In this document: positions 23,460 to 34,971 of the stretch, piece by piece
Layout: each line of letters starts with the position of its first letter
Position numbering within the stretch: position 1 is the stretch's first letter
Source: Blastomyces gilchristii SLH14081
Taxonomy: Eukaryota > Ascomycota > Eurotiomycetes > Onygenales > Ajellomycetaceae
Direction of reading: 5' to 3'
Assembly (NCBI RefSeq): GCF_000003855.2
Contig: NW_003101682.1
Span: 6,040,524 to 6,104,523 of the forward strand
DNA: 64,000 bases
Notes under the pieces: model-generated
Told to the model about the DNA's origin: nothing
Database searches by the model: none
What the model saw: the letters and a program-made list of their open reading frames with translations, nothing else
Made by a program: the position numbers and the translations under genes

Positions 23460-24590
23460 TTAAACGCACCCAACCGCACCAAGGAGCTTATCGTCAAGCT
23501 GCTTCAGGGGCACTCGGGCCAGGCCTGTTCTCCGGAGAGGGTTATCGGGAGGACACACAAATACTCTGTTCGGGTACGGGTTCCCCTTGCGGGGATTTGA
23601 CCTGATTACGATTTCGTCCGGCCGAATTTGGTGGTCGTCGGAAAGCAAGCGATATTGATTCAACGACGTGACGGATCCCATAAAGAGGAATCCTCTATCG
23701 TGGTCTTTGGGCCACAATGGTGCCCATTGCATGCCATTTTTGGGGTCATCTCTCACTCCCTCGGCGACCAGATCAAGAATCATGCAGTGCTGAAGGCGGT
23801 CGGCTTTGTTTAAGTCATTCTCCAGTATCAAATAATCCCCTTTACCCTTTTCGCTTTTAAACCGTGCGTCGAACTTATAGATGGCCTCCTCGATGTCGCA
23901 TAGCAGATCGACATGTACCATGCTTGGAGTACAGCTGCTGTTCTCTTTCAAACTAAACTCGTATGTGGTTGTTGTTCCGTCGGCTCTCGCCCAGGTTTCC
24001 TGATAATTTTTCTCGTAGGTCCCCGAAACTTTGACAGTGAAGCCTTCGCCGACTCCAATATCCGCGCCAACTGAGCCACCGATTTTCCATCCCACGCTGT
24101 TCGTGTAGGTGTCGAGAAAAGTCACGGTTCTCGAGATCTTGCAAGCCTGCCCCTTGCCACAGACAATTGTTTTCTCCAAGCCTATCACATCAGAGAGCAC
24201 AGGCTTGCACGTCATGATTCTGGGATATGTGATGTCTAGCCCCCAGTACTTGAAGTACAACCCTGGTCCTGTTGTCTCGTTTTTGGCCATCCTCTCTACC
24301 CTGAAGTATTTCATTATCGCCAAAGGGGTGATCATTTTCGGCATGCGAGAAAGATAGCGCTCTTCAACTACACGCCTCAGATCCGAAGGCGTATCGTCCA
24401 CCGAGTCCCTTGGATCCCAGGAGTGCAATTCTGCTGCTCCTTGGATCTTTCCACTCCCAAAATGTTAGCTGTAGAAGCAGGTAAAGCGGAATAATTTGGG
24501 AGTAGTTATCACCTTCTCATCCACAAGCATCGCAGAGCCAGACACTGCCCAGAGAGCAACGCCCAGCCAAACGAGAGTATATCCCAGCAT
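23460..24590 (-). CDS. Secreted protein of unknown function with a Gly/Ser/Thr-rich beta-type core
   Basis: Two exons, 24590..24513 and 24446..23460, join in frame to 354 residues. The first 20 residues (MLGYTLVWLGVALWAVSGSA) are a typical cleavable signal peptide, so the protein should enter the secretory pathway. The mature part has scattered cysteines (TCKP, VCGKGQAC, SSCTPS, LLCDIEE, QHCM, VCPP, and a near-terminal GCV) that could form disulfides. Its centre, about residues 145-190, reads VGWKIGGSVGADIGVGEGFT followed by VKVSGTYEKNYQETW. This is an alternating polar, glycine-rich pattern as seen in extended beta-sheet proteins, including aerolysin-type folds. The resemblance is weak and I assign no activity. 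No transmembrane segment or GPI signal is seen. It is isolated in gene-poor flanks. Confidence 0.8.
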
Positions 24591-27143
24591 GTCTAGTAAC
24601 AATAATTAATATCGTTGCAGAGGGTTATTGTACCAAAAGAATAAAAGAATGATTTGCCTATTTACTGAAAGACCCGTTCGTATCGTGGTTAGGGCAACAG
24701 ACCGATATATATATTCTATTTCAATTCCCCACCCCTACCCCCTCCGCGCTCGAGCTCCTTTTTTTCCCTCTGCCACTGAGAACATTGCCAGTCCAGAATA
24801 TAAGAAACTGACGATCGAACAGAATAGGGAAAAAGGCAACCAGCCACAACGGAGCAGAGCTGCATCAATTCCTACAGGGAGATAACATGGCTCAAAATTG
24901 GGCACCATCTTGGATGCTATGATGCCTTTCCCACACCTGAAAATATGAAATTTGAACCGTCTCGATTGGTTAAATAGATATAGCGCAAGAGTTATTGTTA
25001 TTATTTTCTTAAACAAGGTTCGTGAAAAGGATGAAATTAGAGAGTCCTTGCTTGCTGCATATGAATCACACCAACATTTACAATCAGATCGGCTTATTGG
25101 CTCAACGAGTTAAGGATTTACATGACGTTCTGCTTAGATAGAATCAAAAAATTGGACACTCGGCCAGGTCAGAGGGTGGTCCTAGATCAATCTACAAGGA
25201 GATTTTCCCAATATTTTTGCACTCATCCTGACTTACATTTTATATTTTGGTCCGATTGTCGTCCCAGTTTTCCCCTTTCCCTTTTCGTGCGCCTTTCTTT
25301 CTTTTCCAAAGAGTAACAACAATGAATAAATGTGAGCATGAACCATGGGTAGGAACGACGTGCAACGTCGGAATCATTACCAAGGCGCTGCTGGACTAGC
25401 CGCCAGATGTTTAGGTTTGTTATGTGCATCCACGGGATGTCAAAATCAATTCCTCACGTTCGTAAACACTGAGAAATAAGATTTGTCGATCACAAGAGAC
25501 GCCAATCCTTGGGCACAACGGGTTTACTTGTTCATACGCTGTAAAGATCTTCTGCGCATCCGGGATCCTCCCGCAAACATTGAAAAGCGCCCCATAACTC
25601 TAATATCTCCAGATAGTTCACCGCAGATATATGCCCATTCACATTGCTTCGCAGATGTGACCTATCCTTCAGGATAGCATGAGGCCAAAAAATTCGCCAC
25701 TGCGATGGGGTCTCTGACCCATCGTTAGAATCCGGTAGGAGACGGCCATCGTATCCTCCGCTTCTTCCCTGGGAGAAATGCTAGCTAGCTTTCTGCTATC
25801 TCCGCTAGTGACGCGTAAAGTCCTCCGAGAAACAATCCAAAATTGCCCAACTTTCTTCTGCTTCAAAAAACCTTTCGTGAGTTTCACCCCCGTCAGGACC
25901 TCAGCTAACAGCTGTATTTGAGTGAGCTCAGAGGGTAGTTCCGTGTTGAATCGGGGTTCGGCAGGAAGACTTCTAGAGAAAAGAACGTTAACCATGTCTT
26001 GTCATTAATGATCGACTTGCTCTCGGAAAACTTTCTGCTCTGGAATATTAGATAATGACAGCAGATGGTCTGTCTGGGGGTGAGAAATACTACACATCAT
26101 ATTGTACTCAACTAGTGCATTTCATTCCTCCATGATGAAAGAAAAGAAAAGAAAATTAAGTTGCAATACGGCTCGACATTGTAGAAATTCAACTCGAATA
26201 GTATATAGCTCATTTCGAGAAACGCACGCAAGTTTTGATCATTGATAAAACTCGCCCTTCTGTATAATGGTCTGGAGGGGGAAGTCCATGCTAAAGTAGT
26301 GAACACAATCTGAAAGAGCGTATAAAAATCGAACCCATCCAAAGCAATCCCGGCATAGGGCGCGGAGACGGATCTTTCAAGAACAGGATGAAACTATAAC
26401 GAATCATAAACTCTCGGCGAAGCTAGACAGATTCGTAAGTTAAACCAGCTCCATAGGACGTGTTGAGATCCATTTTTGCAATAGCCGCACGTCTCCTACG
26501 TCTTGTCTGTCCCCTTGCAATATATGTGTCATAGGAATGAGGACATAGCGGAACCGTTGGCCGAAAAGAGTGGAGGCACAGTACAGTACAGCACAGCATT
26601 CAATTCATGACGGGATATGATGAGCTAGATAACGGTCATGGAAGGGGTTTGAACGGAAGTCTCCGTAGATTTGAACCATCGTACCGGCGAGATGAAATCT
26701 TAGCAATAAAGTAAAACATGTTGGAAGACCACATAAACGAATCTTCCACATCTACTTGTGCGTATGTTGCCTAGAAGTTAGCAAAATATCTTTGATGGTT
26801 TCTAGGAAGACGGGTTGGAGTTAAATATTTACTTATGTAATCCACCCATCCTGCCCCGATAACATCACGGCCTCCGAGCTCCAGCTTCACGTCCATCTCA
26901 CGCAGCGCATATAACATAACAGCTTCAGCGGCGCCGTGTTCAGTTCCACCATCCCATCAAATAGTCCCACTGTAATCTTCTGCCCCTCCTGGGCCCCTGT
27001 CCTGCTACTCGTCCGTGCTCCGATTCCTCCGTCAACGCCGTACTTCCCACCTACCTCCCAACTCCGCCCACAGCTGCTGAACCTCTGCAGTTGTAAATAT
27101 ATGAAGATCCGATAGTTATTTACTACACACTCACATGTAAAGC
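24591..27143. other. Gene-poor interval, about 2.6 kb
   Basis: No recognisable family. A minus-strand ATG frame at 25995-25669 (108 codons; MVNVLFSRSLPAEPRFNTEL...) is the longest candidate but has no motif or neighbour support. The right end, from about 26.8 kb, should contain the VMA9 promoter and leader. Confidence 0.45.
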
Positions 27144-27995
27144 ATGGCGAACGGGTATGCCACTACGCTCCGCGTTTCAGCTTGCTTCTCCGTCATCAGG
27201 CTAACCAACAACACCCACCGGCGCTCTCCGCTGAGCACCGGGCAATGTTTGCAATGATATAGTTGGAGCATAATTATCGGACTCGTCTTTGTGGTCATCG
27301 CGAACCTGCTGGCTTGGGTATTCAGTCCGAAGGGAGAGGATAGAACGTTAGTGCATACTTCCCCTCCCGCTACCGCCTTATTTCTCTTTTCGATTTACTC
27401 CGATGGGATTTGAACGTCTGGTGGGGAGGGAAGAAGATAGCATTGGATAAAGCGTGGGACATGTGTGATTTGTTTGGGCATTTTCGGGAAAGAATGGATT
27501 GTCGAGCGAGTCTCTTCGAATACCGTCAAATGCATGGGAATGTTGGTTTCTCAGGCACGACATCAAGGTTTCTAAGAAGCTCAGAGTCAACCCCCAAACC
27601 ACGCGCACGTCCGTTGAAGTAGATCAAACGAGACTACCCCGACATTACCAGCGAAGAGATCACATATTCCACCCCATATCCACCCACCGCTTCAGCACCA
27701 TATCAGACAAGCATTCTTATCAGTAAAGAAAAACCACTAACATTTATCACAGGGTATGGCGCAGCTCGTTAATACTCGCATTTACAGCCTGCTATCTAAT
27801 GTGGGGTACGTAAATACATCATCCATCCATCAAATTCTTACTGTTAAAAGCTATACTCGCCATTCGTCCGATTTGTAATGGAAACAGACAATCTAACTAT
27901 GCCTCTTGCATATAGCAATAACGTTCCTCGCACAATTACATCCATTAATCGCGCCGAAGAGAAGTGACATGCGGCCTGATAGGATACCGCACTGA
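27144..27995 (+). CDS. VMA9: V-type proton ATPase subunit e
   Basis: Small membrane subunit of the Vo sector of the vacuolar H+-ATPase, needed for assembly of the pump. Four tiny exons, 27144..27154, 27263..27346, 27753..27805 and 27916..27995, join in frame to 75 residues, the family size. Two transmembrane helices are visible, WSIIIGLVFVVIANLLAWVF and SSLILAFTACYLMWAITFLA. The conserved linker SPKGEDRTVWR lies between them and the C-terminus is QLHPLIAPKRSDMRPDRIPH. The first exon carries only 11 coding nt. The second intron is 406 nt, long for this genome, and contains only noncoding-looking sequence. ORF finders miss this gene because no exon reaches 90 nt. Confidence 0.95.
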
Positions 27996-28543
27996 GGGAG
28001 GGAGGGAAAAGAATGCAGATTGTAGTGACTGTGGATTCCTTGTTGATTATTTTATACCTTTTTGCTGTCGAGATTCGCTGGGCTTTTACTATGTGAATCT
28101 ATTCCTTAGCTTTATTTTTATTTTATTTTTCCGGCTGGTTATCCGAGGCCCTTTTCATTGTTTGGTTATTGGCGTGCATTGTATATTACTGCATGCCCGA
28201 GACGAATGATTATATTTCGTATCAGAGGATCGGAATGCTAAAGATAAACCGTGTTTATCGTTTGAAATAATGCAAACATTAAGTATTTGCCTAAAGACGA
28301 GGCCTGGATGCATTCGCTAAGAAGAGTAGGTAACTACAGAAGTAAATAGTAGCGAAAAGATAGTTGTCCATCAAAGACGGATAACAAACAGAGAAAAAAG
28401 CCAAATCCGAAACTCCCAGTGCTAATCCCAACTATACATATAACCAACCACCCGGTAAATACATATATTAAAATTAATTCGACCGTAAATATATAGTCAG
28501 GTTAACCTCCGTTCCCTTCCCTTGTTTTCAGTGTGCATGTCAA
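27996..28543. other. Convergent 3' regions of VMA9 and ARV1
   Basis: AT-rich 548-bp spacer with no supported ORF. Polyadenylation regions of both genes are expected here. Confidence 0.55.
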
Positions 28544-29931
28544 TCACAACCCCACAGCTCCCAACAGCGTCTTTTCAACAAGCCATCTCGCTAACTGACC
28601 ACTAAGCGCTAGGATAGCTGCCCGTATATATCCGCAATCAAGCAGTATGAAAAGTGCCTCGGTATTATTCAATAGGACGAGGTGGGTGTTTGTTATAGAC
28701 AGAACGAGCGAGAGGAGCGGGTCGAGGATAGAAGTGGAGAGGGATGATGACGTAGATGTAGGCGCTGATATTGATGAGGGAGAGGGCGAGGATGTGAGTT
28801 GGAGCTGCTGCTGCTGTTGCGGTACAGTAGATATAGAGGATGAGGAAGGTGAGATGTACTTCGTGACTGTGGATGCCAATAAGTTCGCTAGCATTCTTGT
28901 CGCTGTGCCCAACGCGGAAGCTGGTGTGGTACTGGCAACGTTACCGTTGGCGTCATGTGTTTCCGGGCTCCAGATCACGAGCAGGATTGGGAAAAGCTTT
29001 GTACAGCTGCTGACGAGAAGCGCAGTGCTTATGGAATTTGGACTAGCGGGGCAAGGAGGGGGCATGGGATCGATCTGTAGAGGTGATGCAGACATTCGGC
29101 GGATGGGAGGTGGTGGCGTAGGGAGGTTATTTGTGGAGTTATGATTAGGTTGATTGGAGGATGGAGGGGGATGAACAGCTCCATTATTAGATGCCGCGTT
29201 GGCAGTGGGTACTTGGTTCTGAGGTTGAGATTGCGAAGGCGCAGAGGTAACAGAAGGACTGGGTGGAATTACATCCCCATTATTGGCGTCATTGAGGGTA
29301 GTGGTGATGGGCTGTGGACGTGGGACGAGAAACGAAGCAAGGAGACGAACAGTAACATGATGCGCAATCGTTGCGAGGGTGTTCAGCGTAAGGAAGAATA
29401 TATACTGGACGATGATGGGAGCTGTGGAGAGGGGAGATGCGGAGAGGGCGTCGGACTTCTCGACTCGTGCCCAGGATAGATAGACATCAAAGAGCAATAT
29501 TAACGTTCCTAGGCGTATAATAGAGCGCTAGAGGAGAATATTATTATCCATTCAACAGAGAAAAAGAATGCGAAACGAGGTAAACTGTGGGAGAGGAAGG
29601 GATAGAGTGTGGCATACATCGAACTTGTTGTCGGATCTCCCTAGGCGGTTGAAGAGCAGATGGCGATACACCTAGCGAATCGAAAGTAAATTTAGCCCAG
29701 TATCGCAACAGCGCAAATATCGTACACCAGGGATATATTTACCTGAGGTTTTATCAAGACCAGGTCAATGAAGAGCACTACAAAATCGTGCTCGACATAC
29801 TTGTCTGCAAACCGTTTGCAGCGCGGGCATTGGGTCAATCGCACGCCTTTGCCAAGTGAGCGGTCATCGGCCTTGCTGTAGGAAGTGTAGAGATGTGAGA
29901 CGGGGCAGCAGCATTCGATACATATTGGCAT
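28544..29931 (-). CDS. ARV1: Sterol homeostasis protein ARV1
   Basis: ER membrane protein of the Arv1 family, involved in sterol distribution and GPI-precursor flipping. Three exons, 29931..29743, 29671..29618 and 29527..28544, join in frame to 408 residues. The N-terminal zinc-binding Arv1 homology domain shows MPICIECCCPVSHLY and LTQCPRCKRFADKYVEHDFV, i.e. CxxC..CxxC pairs at about residues 4-7 and 35-38. It continues VLFIDLVLIKPQ, VYRHLLFNRLG and RSIIRLGTLILLFDVYLSWA. Several hydrophobic helices follow. Between them lies a long Ser/Pro/Asn/Gln-rich insert (about residues 150-215) and a second low-complexity stretch with QQQQQ, typical of filamentous fungi but longer than in yeast. The start is fixed by the zinc motif. 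Confidence 0.94.
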
Positions 29932-30355
29932 GGTGGAGGCTGTGTCTCATATTCGCGGAGACAAGTCCAGTCTCTTCGTTCAGTGCTGCTCTAGTTGTTC
30001 CCAGATAATATTGCAGTTGTTGAGATTGTTTGCGGCTACGACTTTGTATGCAAAGGATGCGGTTGGTCCGTGCACTGGGGGAGATCCAGGCTTGCCCGAA
30101 AAGGCAATTTGCTGTTGGCGGGAATTCTGACATCTTCATTCTGGTTTTGCTATGATCAAACCAATAATATATATATATGCCCCTAAAAGAGCAATCCAGG
30201 GGATGCTGCTATGGAGATAATATTCGGAATGATATATAATCCACTGCTAACCATTATCCCGAATATAGAGTACAGAAGGGTATATAGCTAAATTTTCATC
30301 TATAATCACGACGATTCAAAAATAAAGGCATGCGGAAAAGAATATATAAATGTAT
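29932..30355. promoter_or_regulatory. Intergenic region: ARV1 promoter and N-acetylglutamate synthase 3' end
   Basis: A 424-bp gap between two minus-strand genes. It should hold the ARV1 promoter and the upstream gene's polyadenylation region. It contains a (TA)n run near 30165-30178. No ORF is supported. Confidence 0.45.
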
Positions 30356-32712
30356 TTACTCGACCACATGCTTATTGTCAGCCCAGCTAGGCTCAATCCC
30401 CCGACAAATACCCTCATAATCCCGAAATATCCTATCGTTCTCCGGCACACCATCAGTCGTCCAGAACATGGTCCAATTCGACCCGGGAAGTTTCCACGTC
30501 CCCTTAGCCCGCTCGAAATACCACTTATTCACTGGATTATCACGACGGCTCCGCCAGCACACGCCCTTGGGCAAGCATGTTCGAACCATTGCGTTAAATA
30601 CAATGTCCGCCACACCGCCCGCCCCCTGACTCCGTTTGAGAACGGCGAATTTATCAAGATAGGGAACCATTCGTGATCGACTCTCCTCGCTTCCGTCGTT
30701 GGGTACACCTGGCGGGAGTTCCCAGGTTAAAACAGCTCCGCCCTCGTACTCGCCTGCAATAATGAGACCAGCCAAACGATCACTGACGCGGTTGAGGTAG
30801 TGCTGGACATCAAGCTTTCTATTGAAAGAATCCTCGATTAGTTGGACGAGGCGGGGTAGATCAATATGCGGATCATTAAGTGTCATCTGGGATTCCCCGT
30901 TTATTGGAGGTTTCCAGATGTGCACTCGTGGGTCGGGAAACATTGTCAAGGGCATCCCCTTTTTAACAAACGTCGAATGCGTTACGGGGATGGTATGGTA
31001 GGGTGAAGAACCGTTATTGGCGCCTAACCTTCCAGCTGGAAGAGAAGCGGAGTGGCTGGGCTTATCTGTCAGCAGGTTGTGGATCAAGGGGTTCCGCTGC
31101 CGTCGGGTCGCAACTGTTGATAACTGTGATGGGTCTCGGGATGAGCTTGCTGAGTTCGCTGCATCTTGGGGGGTTGTGATAATGCCGGACGATGATGGCG
31201 GGAGGTATGTAAGCGCGCTATGTAGAAGTTTTAAATTGTCGAGATGCGTCTCAAGGTCAGCAGTGCGAATATTAGATCGATCACTGACGGTAGCCTCTTG
31301 CCCACGAGGTAAAGACACAACTTCCCTCTCTACAAATGTTGAAAATGGATTAGATCTCGCCAGCGACGATACTTGCTGCTGTCTTCCATTTTTATCATCT
31401 GGAGCTAGGGAATCGTCCGCTAGCATTCCTTCTTGTAGCTCGTCTCTAATCTCCTCAAATTCCTGCTCCAAGTTCACGAAAACGTGCGATTTCGAAGGTC
31501 TTTTGAGGGACGGGATACCTCCAGCAGGATCCAAAATAATAAGCCTATCGACGGAGACTTCTTCTTGGAGCTGAGAAATCCTCCGAGCCAGTTCATGAGG
31601 GTTGTCATCGGGGCGTGCTTTGACACTCAATCCCGTAAATTCCTTGGTTAATGCCAATACAACGTCATCTGCAAGAACAGGTCCCGCTCGAAGCGTATTT
31701 TCCGTGTAGCCAATAGGCGGAATCACTACAATTCTGCCCCGACGCAGAGGAGAAAGAATCAACTCCCTAGACGGTACTGAAAGCACATGTTTAGAACAAG
31801 ACGCTACGCGTATCACATCGTCTAGTCGTCGAGAGTCTAAGTCATTATTTGCGTCAATAGCCGCTAGCATACGATCGGCCTGTTCAATTGACCGGCTCCT
31901 CCAGGATGGGTCACTTTGGGGTAAGCCGGGGTCAATTACGACGCAGCAGCCCATTCCAAGTAAGGAAAGTTGTGACAATGTCCGCCCAACCTCTCCAAGC
32001 GTTTGGTCGTTTAGGAATTGGGGCTCACGAATTTTAACCAGAGCGATGTGTAGCCGTTCCTCTGACGCCGCTGCCATTGGCGGTGATAATTCCGGTGTAG
32101 CTTCCTGTCGAAATACCGGATGATTATCCACCGCTCTTGCCATACCAAACATCCCCCCCCCTAAATTCACCCCTGACTGAACAAAATTGGTAGAGACATA
32201 GTCCACACCTCGCTTTTCTGGTAGGCGTTTCGCAGGCGCTGGTTTTTCAACTTTGAAGCGGGAGAGATACGATTTAGCTTCTCGTTTCGTCGATGCAGAG
32301 CTTAGCAGACTGAAAAAGAAATCCTGCCCCAAGAAAAAAATTAGATCAATCGATCATTTTTCCGCGTGGACAATGGCAATAACAATGCATACTTTATCCG
32401 CTAGCTTCTCCTTCGCGGTGCGGCCCAGCTGTTTCTGATATTCATTTGGTTCTAGGGACGTAACACCATTCTGCCGCTGGACCGAGGATGTGGACGAGAA
32501 ACGTCCTTGCGGGGCCGAGAAACATGGTTTTTTTATAGGAGGATAGCAGGGGCAGGTAGGGATGCCGATTCGCTCATACTGTGGGCGTGAAAACAACGGT
32601 GATATTAGCATCAGAATTGGCATTAGAAAAGTATAGGTGGCCCACGTACACGTACCTTGTGGAGGAGAAATCGTGACCCTCGAGGCCAATCCAACGCTGC
32701 CGCTCGGCTCAT
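30356..32712 (-). CDS. ARG2: Mitochondrial N-acetylglutamate synthase (amino-acid acetyltransferase)
   Basis: First enzyme of arginine biosynthesis, acetylating glutamate from acetyl-CoA in the mitochondrial matrix. Exons 32712..32656, 32578..32393 and 32323..30356 join in frame to 736 residues. The short first exon MSRAAALDWPRGSRFLLHK is Arg-rich without acidic residues apart from one Asp, fitting a mitochondrial presequence. The middle is the amino-acid-kinase-like regulatory region (RLHIALVKIREPQF, LGMGCCVVIDPG, GRIVVIPPIGY). The C-terminal NAT domain shows FVKKGMPLTMFPDPRVHIW, DLPRLVQLIEDSFNRKLDV, IIAGEYEGGAVLTWE, PYLDKFAVLKRSQGAGGVAD and CWRSRRDNPVNKWYFERAKG. A TGAGTCA amino-acid-control element lies about 170 bp upstream. 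The canonical arginine attenuator uORF was not found in the leader (see findings). Confidence 0.95.
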
Positions 32713-32880
32713 GGTGCATGATTTGTGGGCGCGGATGGTATAAGCAAGCAGAATGGTTGAGCCACCGCCCACTCAGGTCATCGGTCTAGGAAGCTCAATG
32801 TAAGCTGGGCCATCCTCGCCGTGAAAAGGGAGCGGGAAATATAAAAGGGCCCCGGGCACAGTGGGGGAAACTCTGTTGTC

Positions 32881-32887
32881 TGAGTCA
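32881..32887. promoter_or_regulatory. TGAGTCA, Gcn4/CpcA-type general amino-acid control site
   Basis: Exact match to the palindromic bZIP recognition core TGA(C/G)TCA, about 170 bp upstream of the N-acetylglutamate synthase start. It fits cross-pathway control of arginine synthesis. The opposite-strand neighbour is a pseudogene, so the site most likely serves the arginine gene. Confidence 0.65.
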
Positions 32888-33537
32888 GTTTGGTGACGCA
32901 AGGTTTGAGTAATGGAGCAGCAATCTGCGAAGTTTGTTATTTCCACCGTTGCTCCGGGCCCTTTGCCACCGCCGAATCGGGATAGGCGATAGGCGCCGAG
33001 ATTATCTTATGGATCAGATAAGATTACAGGGGCGCACGAGATTGGCTCTGAGTATTCTAGCGCCGGCGCCAAAATGGGACATTCTCGGACCGTCGTCCAT
33101 GATTAGTATAAACAGTACGGAGTAAACAGGCATTATTATACTATCTCTCTTTTTCTGCTAGGGACTATTAAGCTTTGCTAGCTAACTATTTCCCAGGTTT
33201 ATATCATTCATTGCCCATATCATCAGGTTCGTCGAATCACCCAACAGAAATGAAGACTCATCAAATAGCCTTCCGCGTTTGCACCATCAGGACGTGTATC
33301 AGGAATCAAGGGGTCTGAGGGCTTGATATAGCGCCCCACAGAATTCCACGAGGCGGGTAAGGCATAAGAGCGGACTGACACCCTTGATCATTATTTACCC
33401 CAGAATAGAGAGGATCAACTATTTTTGGTTTATCATCCTGTTTTCTTTTTCTTTCTTTTTCTTTTTTTTTTCTTTTTTACTCGCCGCAGCACCGGTTTCC
33501 TCTAGCCTATTTGCTTCTTTCTGCGGGCGTGATAGAT

Positions 33538-34971
33538 ATGGAGGACAAAATTCAGCCCATCAGTATCACTGTAGCTCCTTTCGTGACCCTGTCATGGATA
33601 GTTAGTCATCGGATTCCGCTACTACGTGCGGTGCGGCTAACCATGACCCGTTGGGTTGCTAACGACTTCATCGCGGTCTTACCTATGGTAAGTTGGACTG
33701 CATCCCTAGCACCGATCCGATACATATATATACTACGTCCATCTACGGAAGCATAGCTTTGTCGCTCTTGTGTGCATAGCTAATTATCCACCCGTGATTC
33801 CTCAGTTGGCGTTCTCCGCGTTTGTTGGCTCGCTCATTCAACGACCCAGGGCTAGGCAAACACAACGGAGATAGAATCAGTCAGAAATGCATTCAAGATC
33901 CGATATACGAACCTCAAGACGGCACAGCATTCATGAGATGACATCGTTAACATTTGATATAGAGTTTCTTTATTGCCAATCTTTTTTATATCATGGCTTC
34001 AGGGCTCGTGAAAATCTCGTTTTGTTTATTCTTATTACGAGTAGTTGTCATCGGACGAGCTTATATCTACACGATAATATGCGGTCGGTGCGATTACAAC
34101 CATCTTCACAACTTTCTACTGGTTCTCCAGCCTGCTCACTCGCTTGCCGGTCAGCTTTTTGTGGGAGCAGCTCCTAAGACCACCTAACGAAGGAACATGC
34201 CGGCAATATCGCACAGTCATTTCCGGAAGCTACGCACACAGTTCAATTATTTGTCTGGGTGATATAACGCTTACAATTGTCGCTGCTTCGATGTTACGGA
34301 AATTAAATTTGAGCCACCGCGCTAAGGTATTCGCCAGCTTGCTACTGGTTTTGGAGCAATGTAAGCTTCTGACTATATACCTAGAATATGCTCGATATTC
34401 TAACGAATCACTATAGAGCGAGTGTTCCCACGATAGACTCGCGTATGTCCACAATGGGTATGATGCGGTAACCTCAATTTTTACTAACTCCAAATTAGTG
34501 ATCTGGTGCGCTGTCGAGGTAGGGGTCAGCATCATAGCCGTATCTGCTGTGACGCTCAAGCCACTGCTGGTGAAAGACAAGATCCTTTTCCACTCCAAAT
34601 CCGACAATCCACCTTCGCCATCTCCCCGAAGACGTATCAACGGAACCGGTGATGAGAATTTCATGTGCTCCATTGGCACCGGACCAAAACGGAAAATTCA
34701 TCAGAATCACCTACAAAATTCCTCCGGCCACAGAAAGATTAGTTCCTCTATGTTAAGGGCTGACGTCATAATGGGCCGGTTATCGTCTGAGGAAGTTATA
34801 TGGGCATCAAAGGGCGGCGAGGGTGACCGGCCGATAAATACCAGTGAGGGGATCGCGAAGGATTTGGAAATGATCCCGACAGGAAAGATACACAAAGTCG
34901 TCGAGTTTTCGACATCGAGAGCCACAAAGAAGCCGGACGACGACCCCACGCTGATTCACCCGCAGGGGTAG
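33538..34971 (+). pseudogene. Decayed rhodopsin-domain integral membrane protein
   Basis: Relic of the fungal rhodopsin-domain membrane-protein family (multi-helix proteins common in Pezizomycotina, mostly of unknown role). It starts MEDKIQPISITVAPFVTLSW and continues to MTRWVANDFIAVLPM before a GTAAGT donor. The next piece ends in an early TAG. Family sequence resumes as FYIMASGLVKISFCLFLLRV only if one T near 33985 is dropped. It then needs another shift near 34075 to reach YAVGAITTIFTTFYWF and GSYAHSSIICLGDITLTIVA, and a further break at 34360-34500 before VIWCAVEVGVSIIAVSAVTL and the polar tail to 34971. Three or more frame breaks plus a stop make a functional product unlikely. Some breaks could be unrecognised introns. 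Confidence 0.75.

Noticed and set aside
25669..25995. 108-codon minus-strand ORF starting at an ATG
   Set aside because: It reads plausibly as protein but has no motif, no flanking exons and no neighbour logic, so I did not call it a gene.
26600..26720. Possible minus-strand tRNA from a GGTTCAAATC box
   Set aside because: The flanking bases do not form a T-arm stem and no A box or acceptor stem could be placed.
28647..29479. Long plus-strand ORFs (165 and 112 codons) opposite ARV1
   Set aside because: They are antisense shadows of the ARV1 coding exon: they lie within it and show repetitive composition from its Ser/Pro/Gln inserts.
31017..31574. 185-codon plus-strand ORF opposite the N-acetylglutamate synthase
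   Set aside because: It lies fully antisense within the coding exon and has no family motif; it is a shadow.
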